Assembly: GCA_964623085.1 (NCBI GenBank)
Contig: CAZUTO010000008.1
Coordinates: 5,580-69,579 of the forward strand
Reading direction: 5' to 3'
From: CAZUTO01 sp964623085
GTDB lineage: Bacteria; Pseudomonadota; Gammaproteobacteria; Pseudomonadales; GM7GCV1
Length of the DNA stretch: 64,000 bases
Position 1 is the stretch's first letter, and the number at the start of each line of letters is the position of its first letter. A model generated the notes under the pieces. The model was not told where the DNA came from. It worked only from the letters and a program-made list of their open reading frames with translations, and did not search any database. The position numbers and the translations under genes were made by a program. Below are positions 8,970 to 18,108 of the stretch, piece after piece.

Positions 8970-9704
8970 TTAGTGTTCTTCTTCTTCGCTCTCGGCACCG
9001 ATTGAGCGCGAGAAGAACAACCCTAGTTCAAATAGTAACCACATTGGCAACGCTAGAAATATCTGCGAGAAAACATCCGGCGGAGTCAGGAACATTCCCG
9101 CTACAAAGCAACCAACGACAATGTAAGGACGTTTCCCCGCCAGCGATTCAGCGCTGGTAATCCCCGCTTTTACCAATAGGAATGTAGCAATGGGTATTTC
9201 AAATGCCAGTCCAAACGCAAAAAAAAGCTTCAAGACAAAATTTAGATAGGAACTGATATCGGTCATGATGGCGATAGAGTCCGGTGCGATCTTTATCATG
9301 AACTGCGTGACCATCGGAATGACAAGGAAGTACGCAAAAGCGATCCCTAAATAGAACAATAGAATGCTTGAAAACAAGATAGGCATGGCCACGCTTTTTT
9401 CGTTTTCATAGAGTCCTGGCGCGATAAACGACCAAGCTTGGTATAGCAGATAGGGCATTGCCAGCATGACGGCTAGAAAGAAAGTGAGCTTGAGCGGCGC
9501 CAAAAAAGGTGAAATAACATCTGTGGCGATCATGGACGAGCCGTCTATCATATTGGCTGTCAGTGGCTGCGCTAGCGCGTCATAGATTTGATTGGCGAAG
9601 GCTATCAGGCAGATAAAAAGCACGAGTACTGCGGTTAGTGACTTAAGAATGGCCGACCGAAGCTCAAGCAGGTGCTCAATAAGCGGTTGCTGAGAGTCTG
9701 TCAT
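8970..9704 (-). CDS. tatC: Twin-arginine translocase subunit TatC
   Basis: Polytopic inner-membrane receptor for twin-arginine signal peptides. The 244-residue protein shows the six expected membrane segments and the conserved N-terminal wording 'LIEHLLELRSAILKSL' and 'YQAWSFIAPGLYENEK'. Its ATG overlaps the tatB stop (ATGA), so it is translationally coupled. It is the last gene of the minus-strand ubi-his-tat operon. Confidence 0.98.
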   Translation of the reverse strand: MTDSQQPLIEHLLELRSAILKSLTAVLVLFICLIAFANQIYDALAQPLTANMIDGSSMIATDVISPFLAPLKLTFFLAVMLAMPYLLYQAWSFIAPGLYENEKSVAMPILFSSILLFYLGIAFAYFLVIPMVTQFMIKIAPDSIAIMTDISSYLNFVLKLFFAFGLAFEIPIATFLLVKAGITSAESLAGKRPYIVVGCFVAGMFLTPPDVFSQIFLALPMWLLFELGLFFSRSIGAESEEEEH

Positions 9705-10168
9705 GTCTTGTCCGCGTGGTCTGAGCTTTTGTTTGAGCTCTTACCTGAGCTCTTATCTGAACTATCACTCGACATCTCATCGGCTTTTACTTTGTTGGAT
9801 GCAAGCTTCTCGGATTCGACCGAACCGTCTTGGTCCCTATTTTTGTGCGAGTCTATATGTTTGGGTGAGTCTATGGAGGCTGCATCCTTGCTCAATGCGA
9901 TCGATTCCTCGACATCTTCGGAGAGTTCTTTGGTTTTTTCTTTTATGCGCTCTATGTCTTTCATCACTTGAGCGTTGTGAATCTCGCGGCGCAGGTCGTC
10001 TAACCCTAGCTCTTGTTCTAGGTCTCGGCGTGTGCTGTTCCAGGAGTGTTTGACTTTAGAGAACCCGAGCGCAAAGGTACGAATGGCCTCTGGCAATTTC
10101 TCAGGGCCGAACACAGTCAAACCTAGTACGGCAATAATGAGAATTTCGAAAAAGCCAATGCTAAGCAT
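9701..10168 (-). CDS. tatB: Sec-independent translocase subunit TatB
   Basis: Single-span component of the TatBC receptor complex. The start 'MLSIGFFEILIIAVLGLTVF' followed by GPEKLPEAIR is diagnostic of TatB rather than TatA. An amphipathic helix follows, then a long Ser/Asp/Lys-rich disordered tail. The 155-residue length is usual. It lies between tatA and tatC and overlaps tatC by 4 bp. Confidence 0.96.
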   Translation of the reverse strand: MLSIGFFEILIIAVLGLTVFGPEKLPEAIRTFALGFSKVKHSWNSTRRDLEQELGLDDLRREIHNAQVMKDIERIKEKTKELSEDVEESIALSKDAASIDSPKHIDSHKNRDQDGSVESEKLASNKVKADEMSSDSSDKSSGKSSNKSSDHADKT

Positions 10169-10203
10169 AGCGAGTATTTTTTAGGACGTTTAGCGTTCGG
10201 TTC

Positions 10204-10422
10204 TTATTCTTTTTCCGTGTGCTGTGCATTCTTATTTTGCGTAGCGGAATCTTCACCCGCGCTGTCTGCGGACTCTTCGTCTTTGCCTACAGCGTCTTTA
10301 AAGCCTTTGACTGCGCCACCCAAATCACTGCCCATACCTTTCAATTTTTTTGTACCAAATAACAAAAGCACGATCACCAAAATGATCAACAATTGCCAGA
10401 TACTGATTCCGCCTAAGCCCAT
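10204..10422 (-). CDS. tatA: Twin-arginine translocase subunit TatA
   Basis: Pore-forming subunit of the Tat export system, 72 residues. It has one N-terminal membrane helix (ISIWQLLIILVIVLLLFG), the FGTKKLKG hinge, and the amphipathic helix 'GSDLGGAVKGFKDAV'. A charged tail completes it. It sits between hisE and tatB on the same strand. Confidence 0.97.
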   Translation of the reverse strand: MGLGGISIWQLLIILVIVLLLFGTKKLKGMGSDLGGAVKGFKDAVGKDEESADSAGEDSATQNKNAQHTEKE

Positions 10423-10486
10423 TCTTAATTACCTCTACTGTTCTATACTAGACAAACTGTCTAATTTAATCCGGTTGCATCGGAAT

Positions 10487-10807
10487 TTAGTCTTCCGTAC
10501 GCGCGGCTTTTTCATCTAACCCAGATAAACCAAAGCGTCTTTTAAGCTCATCCAATACCTCTTCTGAGGATATCTCTAGGTGTGAAAGCATCACCATTGT
10601 ATGGAACCAAAGATCCGCCGTTTCTTTGATAATTTCTTCGCGGTTTCCGTCTTTCGCTGCCAGCACCGTTTCGGTCGATTCCTCGCCTACTTTTTCAAGA
10701 ATCTTGTTTAGGCCTTTTGCATGCAACGAGGCAACGTAGGACGTATCTGCGTCTGCACTCTTCCGCTGTTGTAAGACTGTTTCCAGTTCTTTCAGAACGT
10801 TATTCAT
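10487..10807 (-). CDS. hisE: Phosphoribosyl-ATP pyrophosphatase
   Basis: Second step of histidine biosynthesis (PR-ATP to PR-AMP). The ATG at 10807 is chosen because it overlaps the hisI stop as ATGA and yields 106 residues starting MNNVLKELETVLQQRK, the family length. The longer in-frame start would add a 17-residue extension unlike HisE. The conserved segments 'KVGEESTETVLAAKDG' and 'ETADLWFHTMVML' hold the metal-binding acidic residues. Confidence 0.96.
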   Translation of the reverse strand: MNNVLKELETVLQQRKSADADTSYVASLHAKGLNKILEKVGEESTETVLAAKDGNREEIIKETADLWFHTMVMLSHLEISSEEVLDELKRRFGLSGLDEKAARTED

Positions 10808-11193
10808 TGTTGATAAATGTCTTCGCTGGGCTTGATGACGGGCTCGCTGCTCTGCCATTGCCCATCCTGTAATTTAAGATAAAAGCAACTATTGCGACCT
10901 GTGTGGCAAGCAATGCCACCTACTTGCTCGACCGATAAAACCAGTGCGTCTTGATCACAATCCAAACGGATTTCTTTTACGCGTTGCTGATGCCCAGATG
11001 TTTCGCCTTTGCGCCACAGCGCATTTCTTGACCTAGACCAGTAGACCGCAATGCCTTCTTCCACTGTTAGGCGCAAGGATTCAGCATTCATCCAAGCGAG
11101 CATAAGTACTTTACCCGTCCCTGAATCCTGTGCAATAGCTGGAATTAAGCCTTGCTCATTCCAGCGTAATTCATCGATAAATTGGTCGGTCAT
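10804..11193 (-). CDS. hisI: Phosphoribosyl-AMP cyclohydrolase
   Basis: Third step of histidine biosynthesis. The stand-alone 129-residue form carries the metal-ligand motifs: Asp/Cys cluster 'LDCDQDA' and the pair of cysteines in 'ACHTGRNSCFY'. 'VLMLAWMN' and 'YWSRSRNALWRKGETSGH' are family signatures. HisI and HisE are separate, overlapping genes here, as in pseudomonads, not fused as in enterobacteria. Confidence 0.97.
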   Translation of the reverse strand: MTDQFIDELRWNEQGLIPAIAQDSGTGKVLMLAWMNAESLRLTVEEGIAVYWSRSRNALWRKGETSGHQQRVKEIRLDCDQDALVLSVEQVGGIACHTGRNSCFYLKLQDGQWQSSEPVIKPSEDIYQQ

Positions 11194-11215
11194 GGTTGGA
11201 TTATCTCAGCCGCTG

Positions 11216-12811
11216 CTAGCTTCTCACAAGCACATATAGCCCGATAAGTGCGAGTGTCGCAATACTTAAATCGCCAAGATGTGGCGGCTGTGGCATTAGT
11301 GGCACACTTAGTCCAAGCAGGGCGCCGATTGCAGCGGCCAAGAAGAGCGAACCCCTATTCGAGCCCCTTTGCTCGCGCGGGGCGGGTGGCGCGCTTTTTT
11401 CTAGTTGTAGCCTTTGCAGGGCGCCATAAATCAAAGGCGGTAATTCGGGGAATTTTTCGATCCACTCGGGGATTTGATCACGAAACTCGCGCAGCATGGC
11501 GGCCGGCGCATAGCGTTGCTTTGTCCAGCGTTCTAAAAATGGCTGTGCGGTCGCCCAGAGGTCCAGTTCTGGATAGAGCTGGCGGCCAAGGCCCTCAACA
11601 TTAATGATGGTTTTTTCCAATAACACGAGGGATGGCATCACTTGCATATCAAAGCGCCGCGCGGTGTGGAACAGGGTGACCAGCATATTGGCAAACGATA
11701 TTTCACTTAGTGGCTTCGCAAAGATGGGCTCGCAGACGGTCCGTATCTCGGTTTCGAATTTATGTACCGGCGTGTCTGGTGCAACCCAGCCTGACAGAAT
11801 CTGAACCTCCGCTACTTTGCGGTAATCTCTTTTAAATACGGCCAACAGCATACTTGCGAGAGAATAGCGTTCGGCATCGGTGAGTGAACCGACAATACCG
11901 CAGTCCACTGAGATGTATTGGGGTTGATCGACCTCTGACTTGCTGACAAAAATATTGCCGGGATGCATATCTGCGTGAAAAAAATTGTGTTCGAAAACCT
12001 GAGTAAAGAAAATTTCTACACCGGTTTCGGCGAGTTTTTTCAAGTCGATGCCCTGGGCAGAAATAGTCTCCGCATCAGTAACAGGGATACCGTCGATGCG
12101 CTCCATCACGAGAATATTGTCGCGAAGAAAATCCCAGTAAACTTTTGGTGTGTAATTGATGGGGTTATCGAGAAAGTTGTCACGAAGGCGCTGCGCATTG
12201 GCAGCTTCGTGCGGCATGCTTAGCTCGTTTTCTATTGTGAATTCGTAGTCCGCCACGACTTCAGGTGCGTGTAAGCGGCGTCCATCAGCACCCATTCGAT
12301 TGACCAATCTCGCTAAGGACTTCATCAGCCGAATGTCGCGGACGATTTGTGTTTCTACATTGGGGCGAATGGCTTTGATAACTACTTCTTCACCAGATTT
12401 AAGCTTTGCTCCGTGCACCTGAGCGAGGGAGGCGGACGCGAGCGGTTCTTTGTCATAGCGCTCGAACAACGTCTCAACGGGTGCTTCAAGGCCCTCTTCG
12501 ACGATGGCTCGAAATTGTTCTGCGGGGAAGGCCGGCACATTGTCCTGCAACTGCTTCAGTTCTTGAGCAATGTCATCGGGAAGTAAGTCAGGGCGTGTGG
12601 AAAGCAACTGGCCGAACTTAATAAATATGGGACCTTGCTGTTCAATAAAAATACGTAAGCGCTCTGCGCGATTTTTATCCCCGATGGGGAAAAGCTTCGC
12701 CGGAAGAAAGAGGAGCTTTAACCCGATAGGTGCTTCAGTTGGGATAAGCTGATCAAGACGCAGCTGGCAAATCTGCCAACCTATGCTTAGCAACCGTAAC
12801 AAGGTTCTCAC
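11216..12811 (-). CDS. ubiB: Ubiquinone biosynthesis accessory ATPase/kinase UbiB
   Basis: Atypical protein-kinase-like protein needed for ubiquinone synthesis at the inner membrane. The 531-residue sequence carries the family-specific KxGQ motif (KFGQ, 65-68), the Ala-rich nucleotide loop 'ASASLAQVHGAKL', 'VIKAIRPNVE', and catalytic-type 'HADMHPGNIFV'. Two hydrophobic segments at the C-terminus (about 490-531) anchor it. It overlaps ubiJ by 4 bp. Confidence 0.97.
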   Translation of the reverse strand: MRTLLRLLSIGWQICQLRLDQLIPTEAPIGLKLLFLPAKLFPIGDKNRAERLRIFIEQQGPIFIKFGQLLSTRPDLLPDDIAQELKQLQDNVPAFPAEQFRAIVEEGLEAPVETLFERYDKEPLASASLAQVHGAKLKSGEEVVIKAIRPNVETQIVRDIRLMKSLARLVNRMGADGRRLHAPEVVADYEFTIENELSMPHEAANAQRLRDNFLDNPINYTPKVYWDFLRDNILVMERIDGIPVTDAETISAQGIDLKKLAETGVEIFFTQVFEHNFFHADMHPGNIFVSKSEVDQPQYISVDCGIVGSLTDAERYSLASMLLAVFKRDYRKVAEVQILSGWVAPDTPVHKFETEIRTVCEPIFAKPLSEISFANMLVTLFHTARRFDMQVMPSLVLLEKTIINVEGLGRQLYPELDLWATAQPFLERWTKQRYAPAAMLREFRDQIPEWIEKFPELPPLIYGALQRLQLEKSAPPAPREQRGSNRGSLFLAAAIGALLGLSVPLMPQPPHLGDLSIATLALIGLYVLVRS

Positions 12812-13446
12812 TGATCCGTCGCCGATTTGGTAGTGCGTTGCGCAAAGGTCGCGTCCAAGCGATCAAGCCGATAGTTTAGATCACGAAGGCTATTTTTTAA
12901 TGTTTCATATTCGGTGCGATTCGGTACCGGAGCATCGGGCCGTTGAAGCCATTCTTCCATAAAGGCTTTCTGTGCAGAGAATGCTTTGGATGTCTCTGTT
13001 TTAGCTCGTTTTGCGCCACGGCTCAGCAGCACAGCGGGGTAGTCGCCAATGTGATCCGCCAATAGCGCTTCCCAATCAATAGCGACCTGCTTAATCACTT
13101 GGGAAAGTTCTAAAAGCAGGGCGACATCTCCTTCCACATGAACATTGGCTTCGCGCAATGCGGCAGCATTGTCTGCTGGCGTTAGTAATAATTTGACTAA
13201 GTTCAGCGCAGTGGCGCGAATACGTAAATTACATTCCTGTGTGTCTTCCGAATTGTCATCGTCGCTGATCTTTGAATGAAGGCTGATTAGCCCATCGTTG
13301 ATTTTCACGTAGATGGAAAACTCAGGTGATTCAGAATGAATCAAAAGACAGATGTCGCCAAGCGAACGGAGGTAGTCCCGGTTCGCTGGATCTGATGAGA
13401 CAGCCTTATTAATGGCTGACGAAATCAGCGTCATGGAACCTAGCAT
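12808..13446 (-). CDS. ubiJ: Ubiquinone biosynthesis accessory factor UbiJ (SCP2 domain)
   Basis: Lipid-binding scaffold protein of the Ubi complex. The 212-residue sequence is poorly conserved, as is usual for UbiJ. An N-terminal SCP2-like domain is followed by a C-terminal helical, coiled-coil end ('LKNSLRDLNYRLDRLDATF'). Identification rests on its position between ubiE and ubiB, with overlaps on both sides (TAATG with ubiE). A second ATG at 13434 is a plausible alternative start. Confidence 0.88.
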   Translation of the reverse strand: MLGSMTLISSAINKAVSSDPANRDYLRSLGDICLLIHSESPEFSIYVKINDGLISLHSKISDDDNSEDTQECNLRIRATALNLVKLLLTPADNAAALREANVHVEGDVALLLELSQVIKQVAIDWEALLADHIGDYPAVLLSRGAKRAKTETSKAFSAQKAFMEEWLQRPDAPVPNRTEYETLKNSLRDLNYRLDRLDATFAQRTTKSATDQ

Positions 13447-14195
13447 TAGGCCTTAAAGCCTTTGTGTAATGCGACAATGCCACCAGTCATGTTGGTGAAA
13501 CTGGTGTTAACAAAGCCAGCGTCGGACATCATCATCCGCAGTGTTTCTTGATCTGGGTGCATGCGAATAGATTCAGCAAGGTAGCTATAGCTATCGGTAT
13601 CGTTGGCTACTAGTTTGCCAAGTTGAGGTAATAGCTTGAAAGAATACTGATCGTAAATTTTTTCGAGCAAAGGGCTGACGGGCTTCGAGAATTCGAGAAC
13701 GAGCAAACGCCCCCCAGGCCGCAATACGCGCAACATCGATTTCAGCGCAAGGGATTTATCGGTTACGTTACGCAACCCAAACGCAATGGTGATGCAATGA
13801 AAGTAATTGTCTGGGAAGGGTAAGTACTGGGCATCGGCCTGAACCGTATAAACATTGCCGACACAGCCTTTTTCTATAAGCTTGTCGCGCCCGACCTTCA
13901 GCATTGATTCATTGATATCTGCCAACACCACTTCGCCTTTTGGGCCTACAATTTGCGAAAAACGCTTTGTAAGATCGCCCGTTCCGCCGGCAATATCCAA
14001 TACGCGATGGCCAGCTCGGACAGCGGCGCTCTCAATAGTAAAATGCTTCCAGACTCGATGGACGCCACCACTCATAAGATCGTTCATTAAGTCGTATTTG
14101 GCTGCTACTGAATGAAACACGTCGGCGACGCGCCTAGATTTTTCGCCGATGGGAACCGTTTCAAAACCGAAGTCAGTTGTTTTTTCTTCACTCAT
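13446..14195 (-). CDS. ubiE: Ubiquinone/menaquinone C-methyltransferase
   Basis: SAM-dependent C-methyltransferase of ubiquinone (and menaquinone) synthesis. From the ATG at 14195 the protein has 249 residues, close to E. coli UbiE. SAM motif I is 'VLDIAGGTGDL'; 'CITIAFGLRNVTDK' and 'LVLEFSKP' are the ubiE/COQ5 signatures. An upstream TTG at 14210 would add five residues that the family lacks. It is the first gene of the ubi-his-tat operon. Confidence 0.97.
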   Translation of the reverse strand: MSEEKTTDFGFETVPIGEKSRRVADVFHSVAAKYDLMNDLMSGGVHRVWKHFTIESAAVRAGHRVLDIAGGTGDLTKRFSQIVGPKGEVVLADINESMLKVGRDKLIEKGCVGNVYTVQADAQYLPFPDNYFHCITIAFGLRNVTDKSLALKSMLRVLRPGGRLLVLEFSKPVSPLLEKIYDQYSFKLLPQLGKLVANDTDSYSYLAESIRMHPDQETLRMMMSDAGFVNTSFTNMTGGIVALHKGFKA

Positions 14196-14301
14196 AGCTA
14201 TTAGACACAAAACAGTTACATTGCTGGAGTGAGCATTCTACAGGCAGAGAGCTGCAGATTCAGCGCTCTATCAAGATGTGATGATTACGGCGTGGACGGG
14301 A

Positions 14302-14874
14302 TTAAACAGCGATGTCTAGGTGGCTCGGGTTACAACCCTCAGCTTTGAGAAGTTTTCGCTTAGATTCTTGGCCCCAGCGGTATGAGCCGAGCGTCCCGTT
14401 GTGTCGCACAACCCGATGACAGGGAACTAGGTAAGCGACTGGATTATCTACTACGATATTGGCGACAAACCGTGCTGAATCTGGTTTTCCGATGCGTTCA
14501 GCAATGTCTGAGTAGCTGGCTACGGAGCCTTTTGGAATTCTTGCTACTTCGCTCCATACGGCACACTGTAAGTCGTTCCCCATTAAGAGTAAGCGTGCTT
14601 GAGCGTACTCTGTGTCCTCAGCAAATATAGAATCTGCTAGACGTTGACATTGATCGGGCTGGTGCGATGTAGAAGATAAATACCATCTTGATTTGAAACG
14701 TTTCAATTCATTGTCAAAATCATCGGTTAGCGAAAGATGCACAACGCGACCAGAGGTCTCTGCTATGAAGATTTCTCCATATGGAATATTCACCATGCCA
14801 TAATTGATGGGTAAGCACTTCCCTGAGCCCTCATAGACGCCTGTCGACATTGAGTAAAGATGGACTTCGCGCAT
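14302..14874 (-). CDS. Methylated-DNA--protein-cysteine methyltransferase
   Basis: Suicide repair protein that takes alkyl groups from O6-alkylguanine. The 190-residue protein has an N-terminal ribonuclease-H-like lobe and the C-terminal active site with Cys152 in VPCHRVV, preceded by the helix-turn-helix 'IPKGSVASYSDIAERIGKP'. The methyl-acceptor and DNA-binding parts are intact. It could be ogt or an Ada C-terminal homologue; no Ada N-terminal domain is present. Confidence 0.93.
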   Translation of the reverse strand: MREVHLYSMSTGVYEGSGKCLPINYGMVNIPYGEIFIAETSGRVVHLSLTDDFDNELKRFKSRWYLSSTSHQPDQCQRLADSIFAEDTEYAQARLLLMGNDLQCAVWSEVARIPKGSVASYSDIAERIGKPDSARFVANIVVDNPVAYLVPCHRVVRHNGTLGSYRWGQESKRKLLKAEGCNPSHLDIAV

Positions 14875-15207
14875 CGAAATAATTTATCTACCAATTTCTG
14901 CTAGTTAAAGCGGCTTATTCTATTTGCAAAGCGAGGGTGTCTATTTGGTGCCAAATGGTACCCATTCAAAGCTAATTGTATTCGCTAGATACAGTGAACG
15001 TTTAGTTTCGCTTTTCGTATCCTTATAAGCTTATGGTTTGCAGAGGGTTATGGGTATATCTCAACGCAGGAATTGTGGCCTTGTTCACAGCCTAGGCTGA
15101 TTTGCTGATGGTTCGCGCCGGAAATACTGTGCTTGGCTGCTTATATCGGGTTCTTGAACCGCTAGCGGAAGCCCGTGTTAACGCACTGGGTGCGCCAAAT
15201 TTCTTAT
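14875..15207. other. Intergenic stretch without a recognised gene
   Basis: About 330 bp between the MGMT gene and the 3' end of the acyltransferase gene. A short plus-strand frame begins near 15102, but it runs into the acyltransferase gene and resembles nothing known. No convincing hairpin terminator or RNA gene was seen. Confidence 0.6.
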
Positions 15208-16950
15208 CTACTCCTCAGAGTCATCGCACAGTGGTGAAGGTGTTTGGATATATCGTTTTCGTTTGTTTGGTAGTAATTTCCATGTATCGACCATCACAAA
15301 TCCATCCAGCGCATTGCTGAAGCCGAGATCCAACCCAAAATCGCAGAGAATGACACCACCAGGCTCGCAGAGCTCACCGTATTGCTTAAATAGCGTAGGC
15401 ACGGAAACGTTCATGTGCCTCAGGCGGCTTTTGAGTTCTGCAAACTCTTGTTTGTAGTCCTTTCCGGGAAATATCTTTTGGAGTTCACTTTGTGTATCAG
15501 CACCAATCTGAAAGGGCGCCACAGATTCAACTAATTGGTGTTCTGAGCGAAAGTGAGCACCATAGAAATAGGCGATCATGTTCTTGGCCAGTTCTGGGTA
15601 GGCATCGCTTATGCTGACTGCGCCAAATAGGTAGCGGTAGTTAGGGTTGGATCGACAGAGTGCGCCTATGCCATACCAAAGATAGTCGAGGCTGCGCTTG
15701 CCCCAGTATCTTGGCTGGACAAAGGAACGACCCAACTCTATACCCTGTGCAAAATAGGGCGCCATAGATTCCTGATAATCGAATATGGTTGTGCTATATA
15801 GCCCCTCCTTCCCGAGCTTGGGTATCGTTTCTGCCGTATCGCAAAGTCGGTATGCGCCAGCGATCTCTAGTTCGTCGTCATCCCAGAGCACTAAGTGCAT
15901 ATAGTGATTGTCATAATGATCAATGTCTCTGCGCTCGCCGGTGCCTTCTCCAACCAGCCGGAAACTCAGCTCGCGTAAGCGCCCTAATTCTCTTAGGACT
16001 GGAGAGTTTGTTTCGTACTGAACAAGGTATATTTCTTTGCCATCTGATGTCTCTCCTAGAAGCGTAGAAGCTTTTAGTGTGTCGCGTAGGACGCGTCGGT
16101 TTTCGGGCGGTGCGATGGATCGCTGGGTCTCAAAAACCCCTTCAGCGCCTTTCGAAATCTGAATGAGATGGCGCTGGAATAGCTCTGCCACGCCACTTTT
16201 TGGCAGTTTCAAGTTTTCAAATGCACTATTTGGAATCATATTCCCGATTTTCATGGAAACCGTATTGTTGCGTTGTTTAAACATTTCGGTGATTAGCCAA
16301 AGCGTTGATGCTTTGCGTGCAACGATAGAAATAAAATAGAAGACAAATGAATTTCGGGCTTTGATATGAATGGGTAAAATAGGCGAACGTGTGACGCTGG
16401 CAAAATTCACAAATCCGGATCGCCACTTATTGTCTCGTATACCTTTGATACCAAAGCGAGAGACGATGCCGGATGGAAAAATAATTACGGCACCATCTGC
16501 GTTGAGATAGTCTCGAATGGCTTTAACGTTTTCTTTTGCTGTGCTGCCGCCCATGTTGTCCACGGGCAGCATCAGTGATGCCAGTGGTTCAAACTTCATT
16601 AATATTTCATTGGCTACGATTTTGACGTCCGGCCGCACCGAGCGCACGAGTTGCAATAGTGATAAACCATCGAAGGAGCCAATAGGATGATTCGAGACAA
16701 TCACTACGCGGCCCGAAGAAGGGATACGCTCACGCTCATTTTCGCGCACGCTGTAGCTAAAATTATAATGATTGAGTGCGGCATCGATCATATCGAAGCC
16801 AGTTAAATGCGAATATAATTTTTCGAATGTCTGAAATTCTTTCTCGTGAAAAAGGTGACGAAAAAACCAAATAAGCGGTCGAGAAAGATATTTTCTGCGG
16901 AAACTGTCCGACGGAAGGTTGGATAGAACAAGAGATTTAACGTCAATCAT
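15208..16950 (-). CDS. olsF: Bifunctional acyltransferase, OlsF-type ornithine lipid synthase (putative)
   Basis: Two acyltransferase domains in one 580-residue chain. The N-terminal half is PlsC/OlsA-like: 'VSNHPIGSFDG' (His88, Asp94) and 'FPSGIVSRFG', with a hydrophobic segment near 205. The spacing between His and Asp is five residues, not four, as is common in the 'hemolysin-like' branch of PlsC proteins. The C-terminal half (from about 290) is a GNAT-type, OlsB-like N-acyltransferase: 'LRELSFRLVGEGTG', 'EIAGAYRLC', 'ELGRSFVQPRYWGKRSLDYL'. This order is that described for OlsF, which makes ornithine lipids from ornithine and two acyl donors. The amino-acid headgroup cannot be told from sequence. 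Confidence 0.8.
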   Translation of the reverse strand: MIDVKSLVLSNLPSDSFRRKYLSRPLIWFFRHLFHEKEFQTFEKLYSHLTGFDMIDAALNHYNFSYSVRENERERIPSSGRVVIVSNHPIGSFDGLSLLQLVRSVRPDVKIVANEILMKFEPLASLMLPVDNMGGSTAKENVKAIRDYLNADGAVIIFPSGIVSRFGIKGIRDNKWRSGFVNFASVTRSPILPIHIKARNSFVFYFISIVARKASTLWLITEMFKQRNNTVSMKIGNMIPNSAFENLKLPKSGVAELFQRHLIQISKGAEGVFETQRSIAPPENRRVLRDTLKASTLLGETSDGKEIYLVQYETNSPVLRELGRLRELSFRLVGEGTGERRDIDHYDNHYMHLVLWDDDELEIAGAYRLCDTAETIPKLGKEGLYSTTIFDYQESMAPYFAQGIELGRSFVQPRYWGKRSLDYLWYGIGALCRSNPNYRYLFGAVSISDAYPELAKNMIAYFYGAHFRSEHQLVESVAPFQIGADTQSELQKIFPGKDYKQEFAELKSRLRHMNVSVPTLFKQYGELCEPGGVILCDFGLDLGFSNALDGFVMVDTWKLLPNKRKRYIQTPSPLCDDSEE

Positions 16951-17169
16951 TGGTATGAACTATTATAGTGGCCTACGTAAGTGGTGTTTTACTGCCGCTC
17001 TATGGGCTATCAAAAAGAGCCTTACTCTATAGCCAAAATGTGACTTTGTCGTCGTCATTGGATATTTATGATTCATTTCTTTATCAAATATCATATATAA
17101 CACTATGCTGAAGCTGGCTAATGTTTTGCCCTTTGACGCATAATTCATTTTGAGCACTTGCAAGAGCAT

Positions 17170-17706
17170 ATGATAAACAACGCAACGATGAAATTTCTGG
17201 CTGATTTAGATGCACGCTTATATGCGACCTTTGGACGCTATACAGAGCGTCTAGGCTTGTCACGTATTGCGCGAATTGTGTCATTTAGCGGTGACGGTTA
17301 CGCCTATGTCGTGATTGCAGCCTTAGCCCTTGCCTTTGCGCCAGCTGCCGGCAAAGCATTTCTATTGACGGGTTGTCTCGCCTTTGCGGTGGAACTTCCA
17401 CTTTATTTTATATTAAAGAAATTCTTCAAGCGTCGTCGTCCTTACGATGTTGTGCTTTCTTTTGAACAGATCCATCGTCCATCTGATGAATTTAGTTTCC
17501 CTTCTGGGCATACAACTGCCGGTTTTTTGATGGCTTATTTGGTCGCCCATTTTTTCAGCTGGGCGCTTATTCCGATGTATATATGGGCGACGTTGATTGC
17601 GATGTCACGCGTTATTCTGCGTGTACATTTTGTCTCTGATACTTTGGCTGGCATGCTGTTGGGTACAGTGCTCGCCTACATGTCTATCGCGGTAATGGGT
17701 TATTGA
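17170..17706 (+). CDS. PAP2-family membrane phosphatase
   Basis: Integral membrane lipid-phosphate phosphatase (178 aa from the ATG at 17170; a TTG at 17158 is an alternative). All three PAP2 motifs are present: K-x6-RP in 'KKFFKRRRP', 'FPSGH', and 'SRVILRVHFVSD'. Five to six hydrophobic segments surround them. Substrates could be phosphatidic acid, undecaprenyl pyrophosphate or phosphatidylglycerophosphate. It is divergent from the acyltransferase gene, so a shared role in envelope lipids is possible. It is convergent with DUF971, stop codons abutting. Confidence 0.9.
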   Translation: MINNATMKFLADLDARLYATFGRYTERLGLSRIARIVSFSGDGYAYVVIAALALAFAPAAGKAFLLTGCLAFAVELPLYFILKKFFKRRRPYDVVLSFEQIHRPSDEFSFPSGHTTAGFLMAYLVAHFFSWALIPMYIWATLIAMSRVILRVHFVSDTLAGMLLGTVLAYMSIAVMGY

Positions 17707-18108
17707 TCAACCCTCGCGAGGGTCTACAAGCCTCACAACCTGTGTATCAGCGTTTCTAGTAAGACCCCGTTTTCGTAGTTCAATCAAGTAGTCCTGCCAG
17801 CGCTGGCCTTTTTCCTTTGCCAGTTGCCATAGATAGGCCCAGGTATATATACCGGTATCGTGCTGGTCGTCGAAGTAAAGCCGAATAGCGTAGTGACCAG
17901 ATTTTTCAATTTTTTCGATACGAACAGATTCTTTTCCGACTGGTAATTCTCCGCCTTGACCAAAATGGCCTTGTACTTCAGCGCTAGGTGATTGCACGCG
18001 CAAGTATTCTGCGGATAGTTCTTGTGTTGCCCGGTCTGCGTATTCCATGATCAAAGTGCTGCCGCCATCCCTTAGCCGGATAGCTTTGGGTATATCGGAT
18101 TGCGTCAC
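17707..18108 (-). CDS. DUF971 / gamma-butyrobetaine-hydroxylase-like N-terminal domain protein
   Basis: Small protein of 133 residues consisting of the DUF971 domain ('AEYLRVQSPSAEVQGH' and 'GIYTWAYLW'). The related human domain binds zinc or iron, and some bacterial homologues are linked to Fe-S proteins. Its function here is unproven. The GTG start overlaps the hslU stop (GTGA), so it is translationally coupled. The hslV-hslU-DUF971 order is conserved in Pseudomonas-type genomes. Confidence 0.9.
   Translation of the reverse strand: MTQSDIPKAIRLRDGGSTLIMEYADRATQELSAEYLRVQSPSAEVQGHFGQGGELPVGKESVRIEKIEKSGHYAIRLYFDDQHDTGIYTWAYLWQLAKEKGQRWQDYLIELRKRGLTRNADTQVVRLVDPREG

Noticed and set aside
15102..15320. 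Short plus-strand open frame in the MGMT-acyltransferase spacer
   Set aside because: It extends into the acyltransferase gene on the other strand and shows no recognisable domain or start signal.
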